In this document: positions 1 to 5,098 of the stretch, one piece after another
Numbering within the stretch: position 1 is the stretch's first letter
Layout: each line of letters begins with the position of its first letter
Origin: Roseiarcus sp049514155
Lineage (GTDB): Bacteria > Pseudomonadota > Alphaproteobacteria > Rhizobiales > Beijerinckiaceae
Assembly: GCF_049514155.1 (NCBI RefSeq)
Contig: NZ_JBEKVH010000240.1
Coordinates: 1-7,017, forward strand
Direction: 5' to 3'
Length of the DNA stretch: 7,017 nt
Translations under genes and position numbers: made by a program
The notes under the pieces: generated by a model
What the model saw: the letters and a program-made list of their open reading frames with translations, nothing else
What the model was told of the DNA's origin: nothing
Database searches by the model: none

Positions 1-593
1 TACTGGCCGGTCGCGTCGTTGCCGACGAACACGACGGAGTGCTTGATCGGATGATCGAGCTTCGGGCCGATCAGCGACGTCACGCCCTTGGCCGTGCTGG
101 TGCTGCGCTGCCATTCCTGAGGCTCGGTCTGGAACGCGTAGTGCAGCCAGCCGCCCTTGGCGACGGTCTCGTCGGACAGCACACCGCCGAGCGAGCTGTT
201 GCCGGTGAACTGCAGCACTTTGGCCGGCCCGGTGATCTTGCCCATCGAGACCGAGAAGTCGTGCGATTCCGTTCCCCAGATTGCGGAAACGCCGACGTCG
301 TTGACCAGTTCGCGCGCCGCGGCGATCGCCGTATCGACGTCGGTGCGGTCGTCCCTGATGAACAGCTTGAACTTATAGGTCTTGCCGCCGACCTTGATGC
401 CGCCGGCGTCGTTGATCTGCTGGGTCGCCAGCTTTGCCGCGGCGGCGATCGTGTTTCCCGCGGAAACGAACGATCCCGACTCCGCTGCGACCACGCCGAC
501 TTTGATCTCCCCGTCTTCAGCGAAGGCAGCCTGCCCCGCAAGGCCGACAAGAAGCCCCGCCGCGAGCGGTAGGCCCAATCCTAGACGTTTCAT
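1..593 (-). CDS. ABC transporter substrate-binding protein, branched-chain amino acid (LivK/Peripla_BP_6) type, N-terminal part
   Basis: This is the periplasmic ligand-binding component of a high-affinity ABC importer of the LivK-like class. Reading from the ATG at 593-591 gives 197 codons before the window edge, so the C-terminal half is missing; family members are usually about 380-420 residues. Residues 1-25 form a signal peptide with K2-R3, a hydrophobic core and an AAFA cleavage site before E26-D27. Mature-protein hallmarks follow: IKVGVVAAESGSF (30-42), QQINDAGGIKVGGK (58-71), FIRDDRTD (78-85), and SAIWGTES (103-110), the Rossmann-like lobe 1 of type I binding folds. The start is fixed by the signal peptide and by an AAGGAGG ribosome site (600-606) 6 bases upstream. 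In such rhizobial systems the permease and ATPase genes normally lie nearby, here presumably beyond the left edge. The ligand is unknown; many relatives bind compounds other than amino acids. It faces away from the dehydrogenase operon, so a shared substrate is only an inference. Confidence 0.92.
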   Translation of the reverse strand, partial: MKRLGLGLPLAAGLLVGLAGQAAFAEDGEIKVGVVAAESGSFVSAGNTIAAAAKLATQQINDAGGIKVGGKTYKFKLFIRDDRTDVDTAIAAARELVNDVGVSAIWGTESHDFSVSMGKITGPAKVLQFTGNSSLGGVLSDETVAKGGWLHYAFQTEPQEWQRSTSTAKGVTSLIGPKLDHPIKHSVVFVGNDATGQ

Positions 594-599
594 TTGCTT

Positions 600-606
600 C
601 CTCCTT
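600..606 (-). promoter_or_regulatory. Strong ribosome binding site of the substrate-binding protein
   Basis: Read on the minus strand, this is a perfect AAGGAGG Shine-Dalgarno sequence 6 bases before the ATG. It settles the start of the binding-protein gene and predicts efficient translation. Confidence 0.85.
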
Positions 607-611
607 CAACG

Positions 612-628
612 ATCCGATCTCATCGGAT
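612..628 (-). promoter_or_regulatory. Perfect 7-3-7 inverted repeat in the leader of the binding-protein gene
   Basis: ATCCGAT and ATCGGAT are exact reverse complements separated by three bases. The repeat ends five bases before the Shine-Dalgarno site of the minus-strand binding-protein gene. It could be a DNA operator for a dimeric regulator, or a small hairpin in the mRNA leader that affects ribosome access. The symmetry is directly visible; the function is inferred. Confidence 0.4.
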
Positions 629-700
629 TCTTGCCGGGGTCACTGACGGGTTCGAGCGCGGTCAACCCGCGCCATCGAGAGCCGCAAAGCCCCAAATTCT

Positions 701-874
701 TCAAGGCGACAACGATTGCGAAGCCCCTGAGTCGATAGAGGCGGGCGCCTCCAGAAACGACGGGCGGAAGATCTCGCGGAATTCCGCCAGCTCGGCGATG
801 CGCTGCGCAATCACTCGGGCCTTCTCGGTCGCCCAAGGACTCACGCTGCCCGCGACCGCAAAGGCGGGGAGCAT
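701..874 (-). pseudogene. Coding-like remnant or small ORF, possibly the C-terminal end of a lost gene
   Basis: On the minus strand, from the ATG at 874-872 to a TGA at 703-701, the sequence encodes 57 residues beginning MLPAFAVAGSVSPW, followed by an amphipathic helix-like segment ending in AELAEFREIFRP. By hand count about 79% of its third codon positions are G or C against about 54% of second positions, the skew expected of real coding sequence in a GC-rich genome. The frame stays open upstream to 1195, but that part is arginine-rich and not convincing. It faintly resembles the last strand and helix of an IclR-type effector domain, but I cannot assign it. It may be the surviving end of a regulator or a small hypothetical gene; chance is possible. 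Confidence 0.25.
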
Positions 875-969
875 GCTCCCAACCTGAGCCCCTTCGAGTC
901 TCGAACGCTTTCTGCCCACCCGCGTGTATCCCTGCCGCCAACCGCTTACCAATAAGTCCAGATACCGGC

Positions 970-998
970 TTGTCCTACGACCAGACTTCTTATATATC
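970..998 (+). promoter_or_regulatory. Candidate sigma-70-like promoter overlapped by a FadR-type operator match
   Basis: TTGTCC (970-975) and TATATC (993-998) are separated by 17 bases, a plausible -35/-10 pair in an AT-rich patch (TATATATC) that stands out locally. The same -35 lies inside TTGTCCTACGA (970-980), which fits the FadR-subfamily consensus TNGTNNNACNA at all six fixed positions. This layout would let the regulator encoded at 5099-5890 block the operon promoter. The 5' leader to the first dehydrogenase would be about 290 bases. The consensus match is visible; the regulatory link is inferred. Confidence 0.4.
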
Positions 999-1030
999 GA
1001 CCGCAGAGGCGACGCAAGGGGGTTAAGCGG

Positions 1031-1300
1031 GTGATTGGCGAAACGGCGATCCTGCATGTTGAGAGTGCAAGCGCAGACCGGCTGGCAATCCGCCGGAAAC
1101 CGCTCGTGAGCCGGAGCCTGTGGTGCGGTCTGAGCGGCGCCGACTGGCGCAGGCCCGGGACGTTCCTGGGTGGGACGACGGCGAAGCGCCAGCATGGCGT
1201 GGCGCGCTTCGAATCAACCGATCGGCGTCCGCACGTTCGCGTTTCGAACGAACCCGCAAGTAGGTCGCCCGTGAATTCGCAAGGAGACATTTTGTCATGA
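1031..1300 (+). CDS. Doubtful small ORF overlapping the start of the zinc dehydrogenase gene
   Basis: This frame opens at GTG (1031) and encodes 89 residues. An AAGGGGG ribosome-like site lies at 1015-1021, 9 bases upstream. Its TGA stop (1298-1300) overlaps the ATG of the dehydrogenase gene as ATGA, the arrangement typical of translational coupling. By hand count about 73% of third codon positions are G or C, weakly coding-like. I recognise no domain; the product is rich in arginine and serine, and it has no signal peptide, membrane segment or cysteine motif. It could be a leader peptide or small protein of the operon, a remnant, or chance. The dehydrogenase has its own AAGGAG site inside this frame, so it does not need this ORF for translation. 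Confidence 0.2.
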   Translation: MIGETAILHVESASADRLAIRRKPLVSRSLWCGLSGADWRRPGTFLGGTTAKRQHGVARFESTDRRPHVRVSNEPASRSPVNSQGDILS

Positions 1301-2319
1301 AAGCGCTCGTCTATGCGGCTCCGTCGAGGGTCGAGGTGCGGGATGTCCCGGAACCGCAACCGCGCGACCACGCCGCTAAAGTAAGGATGCGCTATTGCGG
1401 CGTTTGCGGAACGGACATCGCGATCCACGCCGGCAAGCATCCGCGCGCCAAGGCGCCGCTCGTCATCGGCCACGAATTCGTCGGCGTGATCGAGGAGGTA
1501 CGGGGCGGAACGCGTGGCTTCAAACCAGGCGATCGAGTCGTCGCCTACCCGCTGCTGTCGTGCGGCGTTTGCCTGCCATGCCGCACCGGAACGCCGCATG
1601 TTTGCGAAAAGCTCAAACTGATCGGCATCGACTGCGACGGCGGCATGGCCGGATTTGCTTGGGTCGACGAAGACGTCCTATTCAAGGTCGATGACGCGTT
1701 GTCCGATCGAATCGCCGCGCTCATCGAACCGCTCGCTGTTATCGTCAGATCACTACATCAGTCTCGCTATCAGGTGCGCGACTCGGCGGTCATCATCGGC
1801 GCGGGGCCGATCGGCTTGCTGACCGCGATCGCGCTCCGGCGCAGCGGAGCGTCGCGCATCGTTATTTCCGATGTCGACGAGGCGCGGCTCGGCATGTGCC
1901 ACACGCTCGGGTACGAAACGGTCAACGGCAAGAACGGCGGCCTCGTCAACTTCGTGAACGAGGCCACCAAGGGCGAGGGCATGGATGTCGTCTTCGAATG
2001 CAGCGGGGTCGAAAGCGCCGCCCTCGAAGTGACCAAACTTGCACGCGTCGGCGGAACGATCTGCATGACGGGTATCCACAAGGCGCCCCGTCCGGTCGAT
2101 CTGCGCGAGATCAACTTCAAGGAACAGACTCTGGTCGGTTCGCGCGTCTACACCAAGCGAGAATTCGAACAGACGGTTTCCTACGCTGCGCAGATCAGAG
2201 ACGACCTGGAACACGTAGTGACGCAAGTCGTCCCCCTGACCAAGTCGGCGGGCATTTTCGACATGATCGCCGACCCCGCAATCAACACCCTCAAGGTCCT
2301 CGTCGACTGCACCGCATGA
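1297..2319 (+). CDS. Zinc-dependent alcohol/polyol dehydrogenase (medium-chain family, L-idonate/threonine/butanediol dehydrogenase-like)
   Basis: Cytoplasmic NAD(P)-dependent oxidation of a secondary alcohol, probably in a polyol or sugar acid. The 340-residue length is normal for the family. The GroES-like catalytic domain shows the catalytic zinc ligands C37 (in CGVCGTD, 34-40), H59-E60 (GHE, 58-60) and E144 (IEP). The structural zinc cysteines C89, C92, C95 and C103 are all present. The Rossmann nucleotide domain carries GAGPIG (168-173), and the acidic residue D192 after the second strand suggests NAD preference. The start is supported by AAGGAG at 1281-1286. It is first in a run of three dehydrogenases on one strand, 43 bases ahead of the SDR. 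The pairing with an SDR recalls IdnD with IdnO, but L-threonine, galactitol-phosphate, sorbitol and butanediol dehydrogenases share the same motifs, so the substrate stays open. No damage is seen. Confidence 0.92.
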   Translation: MKALVYAAPSRVEVRDVPEPQPRDHAAKVRMRYCGVCGTDIAIHAGKHPRAKAPLVIGHEFVGVIEEVRGGTRGFKPGDRVVAYPLLSCGVCLPCRTGTPHVCEKLKLIGIDCDGGMAGFAWVDEDVLFKVDDALSDRIAALIEPLAVIVRSLHQSRYQVRDSAVIIGAGPIGLLTAIALRRSGASRIVISDVDEARLGMCHTLGYETVNGKNGGLVNFVNEATKGEGMDVVFECSGVESAALEVTKLARVGGTICMTGIHKAPRPVDLREINFKEQTLVGSRVYTKREFEQTVSYAAQIRDDLEHVVTQVVPLTKSAGIFDMIADPAINTLKVLVDCTA

Positions 2320-2362
2320 GGCGCGGTCGACCGAGCTGAATTACAACTCGAAAGTCTGCACC

Positions 2363-2990
2363 ATGAATTCATTTGATATTAAATCCCACAAGGCCATCGT
2401 GACCGGCGGCACGCAGGGCCTTGGCCGAGGAATGGCCGAGGCACTGCTGGAGGCGGGCGCCGAAGTCGCCCTTTTCGACATCTCCAATCGCGTCCTCGCG
2501 GTGGCCGAAGAATATCGCAACAAGGGGTTGGCGTGCCACGGGGTCGTGGTCGATCTTGCGGATGTCGACAAACGACAAGCGGCGTTCGACCAGGCACTCA
2601 AGCTCTTCGCGGGCAAGCTTGACATTCTCGTCAACGCCGCCGGCATCCAGCGCCGGCATGCGTCGGAAGACTTTCCGCTCGACGAGTGGAACGAGGTGCT
2701 AAACGTCAATCTGACGGTGACTTTCGCCATGTGCCAGTTGGCTGGGCGCGTGATGCTCGCCCAGGGACACGGCAAGATCGTCAACATTGCCTCGCTCCTC
2801 AGCTTCTTTGGCGGCTTCACCGTGCCAGCGTATGCGGCCAGCAAGGGCGGCGTAATGCAGCTCACGAAGGCGTTGGTCAACGAATGGGCGGGACGCGGCG
2901 TCAACATCAACGCGATCGCCCCCCGCTATATGGCGACCGACATGAACACAGCGCTTGCTGCCAGTCGATGGCGGTTATTTGGCGCGTTAG
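2363..2990 (+). pseudogene. Short-chain dehydrogenase (KduD/gluconate 5-dehydrogenase-like) with internal deletion and frameshift
   Basis: An NAD(P)-dependent classical SDR. Residues 1-198 look intact: the TGGTQGLG cofactor loop (14-21), D40 and D64, NAAG (91-94), catalytic S144, Y157 and K161 (YAASK), and NAIAP (183-187). After NTAL (195-198; base 2956) the frame becomes unrelated sequence and runs on to a TGA at 3029-3031, giving 222 residues instead of about 250-255. The expected ending is present in the +1 frame: 2958-2990 reads LPVDGGYLAR followed by TAG, the usual SDR C-terminus. So about 130 bases (a number equal to 2 modulo 3) were lost between NTAL and this ending, removing the substrate loop, the RWG-type segment and the last helix. 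NAIAPRYMATD also has R where relatives usually have G. Activity is unlikely, since dimer and tetramer contacts use the lost part. The start has only a weak ribosome site. It lies between two intact dehydrogenase genes in the operon. Confidence 0.85.
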
Positions 2991-3043
2991 GAGCCAAGCC
3001 GACTGGGGACGTGGGCCGTAGGAAAACCTGAGAGGTAGATGTC

Positions 3044-4000
3044 GTGGAGATTGTCGTTTCCGATTGTGATCATCAATCCATGAAGCCTGAAGAGACGGTC
3101 TTCGCCGAGAACGGAATGACATTCCGGGTGCTGCGATGCGTCACGGAGGCGGACCTGATTCTTCAATGCAAGGGGGCGAATATCGTCCTCAACCAATATG
3201 CGCCGTTCACGCCGAAGGTCTTCTCTGCGCTCAAGCCCAATCTCCGCCAGGTCGTGCGCTATGGCGTGGGAGTCAATAACATCGATCTTAAGGCCGCCAG
3301 CGCGCATCGCGTCCAGGTTTGCAACGTCCCGGACTATGGCGTGCAAGAGGTCTCTAATCACGCACTCGCGCTGATCCTGGCCCACGAGCGCAAAATCGAT
3401 CTGATGAACGCGCGGACGAAGAGCGGCGCTTGGGATTATTCGCTAGCGGTCCCGATTCGCCGGATGTCCGAGTTGACCGTCGGCATTGTCGGTTTCGGCC
3501 GCATCGGGAGCGCCCTGGCGCACAAGCTGCGGCCACTCGGTTGTCGCGTAATCGGCTACGATCCCGCATACGGCCCCAGTTCGCCGGAGATGCAGGACGC
3601 GCAATGGGTTCGATTCGACCAAGTGGTCAGTGAATCCGACTTCGTCTCCATCCACTGTCCGCTGACCACGCAAACCCGCAATATGTTCGACCGAGCGGTT
3701 CTGGGCCGCATGAAGTCCACGGCGATCATCGTGAACACTGCTCGAGGAGGGATCATCGACGAAGTCGCGCTGGCCGATGCGCTGCGTCGAGGCGCGCTCG
3801 CCGGCGCGGCGCTCGATGTGCTGAAGAGCGAGCCGTTGCCCGCAGATAGCCCCCTGCGCATCCTCGATAATTGTCTCCTGACGCCGCACATGGCGTGGTA
3901 CTCGGAGGAAGCCGGACTAGAGCTTAAACGCAAAGTCGCCGAGGAAGCTGTCCGCTTCGCCAATGGGGAACCCGTCAATTACCCGATCAATGCGCTCTGA
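3044..4000 (+). CDS. D-isomer-specific 2-hydroxyacid dehydrogenase (CtBP/phosphoglycerate dehydrogenase-like)
   Basis: Cytoplasmic NAD-dependent enzyme interconverting a D-2-hydroxyacid and its 2-keto acid. The 318-residue length is typical. The substrate-binding half contains the RYGVGVNNID segment (72-81). The nucleotide domain has GFGRIG (150-155) followed by D173 at the end of the second strand, which favours NAD. The catalytic triad is complete: R234 (NTARGGIIDE), E263 (KSEP) and H282 (TPHMAWYS). The sequence style is closest to the CtBP-like subgroup, often annotated as phosphoglycerate dehydrogenase without evidence for serine synthesis. Translation probably starts at GTG 3044, with AGAGG (3031-3035) 8 bases upstream; an ATG at 3039 is in another frame. 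The gene begins 12 bases after the present SDR frame ends, 53 after the ancestral SDR stop, so it is likely co-transcribed. In this context a keto-sugar acid or glyoxylate-type substrate is plausible but unproven. Confidence 0.92.
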   Translation: MEIVVSDCDHQSMKPEETVFAENGMTFRVLRCVTEADLILQCKGANIVLNQYAPFTPKVFSALKPNLRQVVRYGVGVNNIDLKAASAHRVQVCNVPDYGVQEVSNHALALILAHERKIDLMNARTKSGAWDYSLAVPIRRMSELTVGIVGFGRIGSALAHKLRPLGCRVIGYDPAYGPSSPEMQDAQWVRFDQVVSESDFVSIHCPLTTQTRNMFDRAVLGRMKSTAIIVNTARGGIIDEVALADALRRGALAGAALDVLKSEPLPADSPLRILDNCLLTPHMAWYSEEAGLELKRKVAEEAVRFANGEPVNYPINAL

Positions 4001-4017
4001 TCAGGATCAGGAGCGCA
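3991..4017 (+). terminator. Stem-loop overlapping the operon's last stop codon
   Basis: TGCGCTC (3991-3997) pairs perfectly with GAGCGCA (4011-4017). TGAT (3998-4001) continues the stem with ATCA (4006-4009), leaving one bulged G at 4010 and a four-base loop. The TGA stop of the hydroxyacid dehydrogenase lies inside the stem. No T-tract follows, so this is not a standard intrinsic terminator. It may help Rho-dependent ending or protect the 3' end of the transcript. Confidence 0.4.
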
Positions 4018-4220
4018 GCTCATCCCTCAAGGTTCGTCGGCAAACGTCACATAGGCCCGCATGACGCGCCAAGCGCGAGCCGAACGAAGCGAGTAGGTAC
4101 GGATATAATCAACGCGCCAGTGGCTCGGTCGCCTAACCTACCTCGCTGACGCGCTGCGGAAGTCGATCAAGTGGCGCCACCGAAAGTATGACAACGCCCG
4201 AGTCTGGAGCGGCGACGCAA
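4001..4220. other. Intergenic stretch between converging genes with no recognisable gene
   Basis: Between the plus-strand operon and the minus-strand glyoxalase pseudogene. Apart from the stem-loop at its left end I see only short symmetric pieces, such as GTGGCGCCAC (4171-4180), and a lone TATAAT (4104-4109) with no -35 partner. Frames are broken by stops and show no motif. Confidence 0.5.
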
Positions 4221-4609
4221 TCACCGCTCCGTATCTAACCCAATCAGCTCGATCCTGTAGCCGTCCGGATCTTCAATGAAGCGATGTAGGTAACTCCATG
4301 CTTCTTCGGCCCGGGTTTCCGCGGAATACTGACGCCCTGCTCCGCAAGCGCCGCGCAGACAGCGTAAATGTCCGTCACGCCAAGAGCGAAATGGCCGAAG
4401 CCGGAATCGATTTGACAAGGCGCCTTCTGGTCCCAGTTGTGTGTAAGCTCGATCACGGTGTTGCCCGTCTCCGGTCCGTTTCCTACGAAAGCTAATGTGA
4501 ATCGTCCTTCGGGAAAGTCCTCGCTGCGCAGAAGGGTCATTCCGAGCGGTCCGGTATAAAATCTTATGGAATTCTCCAAGTCCAAGACGCGAATCATCGC
4601 ATGCGCCAT
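4221..4609 (-). pseudogene. gloA: Glyoxalase I-like VOC protein (lactoylglutathione lyase type), frameshifted
   Basis: Related to glyoxalase I, which isomerises the methylglyoxal-glutathione hemithioacetal to S-lactoylglutathione. From the ATG at 4609 the frame reads MAHAMIRV, FYTGPLGM (17-24), PETGNTVIELTHNW (46-59), SGFGHFALGV (69-78) and RKPGPKKHG (97-105). These match GloA and supply metal ligands H3, E54 and H73. At about 4278-4280 one base is missing from what should be an A-F-I-E-D-P codon run. The main frame therefore ends in unrelated SLKIRTATGSS after 121 residues, while the true ending EDPDGYRIELIGLDTER continues in the neighbouring frame to TGA 4221-4223. The fourth metal ligand (E of IELI) and the last strand are lost. 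Repaired, the protein would be about 129 residues, normal for the family. A sequencing error would give the same picture. The ribosome site is weak. Glyoxalase or VOC genes do sit near sugar-acid catabolic genes, but a link here is only suggested. Confidence 0.85.
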
Positions 4610-4704
4610 CCGGAAACGCGTCTATTTTCCCGCGTAGTCTCCCCTCGACTGCCGGTCGTCCGCTGGCGTCGCGCGATTCGCGGTCGCATCCAAAATACTT
4701 CGGA

Positions 4705-4734
4705 TTTATATCTGATGATAGGGTTGTACCACAA
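4705..4734 (-). promoter_or_regulatory. Candidate promoter toward the glyoxalase pseudogene
   Basis: On the minus strand TTGTGG (4734-4729) and TATAAA (4710-4705) are 18 bases apart. The -10 is a five-of-six match, the -35 weak. Its -35 lies within the operator at 4724-4734, so binding there would repress it. Transcripts would have a leader of roughly 90 bases before the glyoxalase start. Confidence 0.35.
4724..4734. promoter_or_regulatory. FadR/GntR-type operator, perfect TTGT-N3-ACAA
   Basis: TTGTACCACAA fits the FadR-subfamily consensus TNGTNNNACNA at every fixed position and extends the symmetry to four bases per half-site. It lies 365 bases ahead of the start of the window's own FadR-family regulator gene and within an AT-rich promoter-like patch. 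It shares eight of eleven bases with the match at 970-980. Binding by the encoded regulator is inferred. Confidence 0.5.
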
Positions 4735-4751
4735 CATTGCGATGTTACATT
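4724..4751 (+). promoter_or_regulatory. Candidate promoter toward the FadR-type regulator gene
   Basis: TTGTAC (4724-4729) and TACATT (4746-4751) are 16 bases apart on the plus strand. Both are only partial matches to sigma-70 consensus. The operator covers the -35, which would give autoregulation. The pair is weak by itself and gains support mainly from position. Confidence 0.25.
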
Positions 4752-4783
4752 TGGCCTACCGCCGCCGTCGGAGATTCGATTTT

Positions 4784-5095
4784 ATGGGCCCTCCCCCCGT
4801 TTCGCATCCTAAGGTCGTCGCCGTAAGGGGCGAAAAGCTCAATGAGCGTCGGCAACTGGCGGCTGCGGAAGACTGTGCGCGCGCCTCCAATATCGTCCAG
4901 GCGACCATTTTCAATCTTCGCGCGCGATTATTGGAGAGTCGTGTGGACTGGGCGGGGCTGAGAGGAACACATCCCCGTATTGTATCGACGCGACGCGCTT
5001 CTATCTCGCGATCGCGCTCCATGGACGCTCGCGACTTGGGGGACGTGAGCAGCTCTGGCCGCATCTCGCCAAACCATCGTGCTCGGGAGAACTGA
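4784..5095 (+). CDS. Doubtful small ORF immediately upstream of the regulator
   Basis: From the ATG at 4784, with GGAG (4770-4773) 10 bases upstream, this frame encodes 103 residues and stops 3 bases before the regulator start. The first half (for example KLNERRQLAAAEDCARAS and a following helix-like stretch) could be a real helical peptide. The second half is rich in arginine and serine and looks non-coding. I recognise no family. It could be a small co-transcribed gene, a remnant or chance. Confidence 0.2.
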   Translation: MGPPPVSHPKVVAVRGEKLNERRQLAAAEDCARASNIVQATIFNLRARLLESRVDWAGLRGTHPRIVSTRRASISRSRSMDARDLGDVSSSGRISPNHRAREN

Positions 5096-5098
5096 TGC

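Larger units (their letters stand above)
594..1296. other. Gene-poor stretch between the divergent binding-protein gene and dehydrogenase operon
   Basis: About 700 bases without a confidently identified gene. It holds the leader of the minus-strand binding-protein gene with its inverted repeat, a coding-like minus-strand remnant at 701-874, a promoter-operator candidate at 970-998 pointing to the dehydrogenase operon, and a doubtful small plus-strand ORF at 1031-1300. The other open frames here have arginine- and serine-rich, shadow-like composition and no recognisable motif. I see no tRNA, riboswitch or IS end. The length is large for a simple divergent promoter region, which fits an area that has lost a gene. 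Confidence 0.6.
4610..5098. other. Long region between the glyoxalase pseudogene and the FadR-type regulator
   Basis: Nearly 490 bases holding candidate divergent promoters around a FadR-type operator (4705-4751) and one doubtful ORF (4784-5095). A longer reading of that frame back to 4601 is arginine-rich and unconvincing. The patch at 4695-4755 is distinctly more AT-rich than its surroundings, as expected of a promoter. No repeats, tRNA or IS end seen. Confidence 0.55.

Noticed and set aside
80..550. Minus-strand frame of 156 codons rich in serine and arginine, and overlapping plus-strand frames
   Set aside because: All are shadows of the binding-protein gene, whose own frame runs off the window edge and shows signal peptide and family motifs.
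867..880. Perfect 14-base palindrome GGGAGCATGCTCCC
   Set aside because: About 0.4 such palindromes are expected by chance in 7 kb of equal-base sequence, and it overlaps a coding-like remnant with no promoter in reach.
946..1599. Minus-strand open frame of 217 codons
   Set aside because: It overlaps the first 300 bases of the clearly real zinc dehydrogenase gene and has shadow composition without motifs.
4104..4109. Perfect TATAAT hexamer
   Set aside because: No -35-like sequence 15-19 bases upstream (CGAACG at the 17-base position) and no plus-strand gene after it.
4184..4194. Near match to the FadR-type operator (AAGTATGACAA)
   Set aside because: It lacks the first fixed T, has no promoter nearby and lies between converging genes.
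4601..4783. Extension of the upstream ORF back to the ATG at 4601
   Set aside because: It would overlap the glyoxalase start and run through the AT-rich promoter and operator; the peptide is arginine-rich with no motif.
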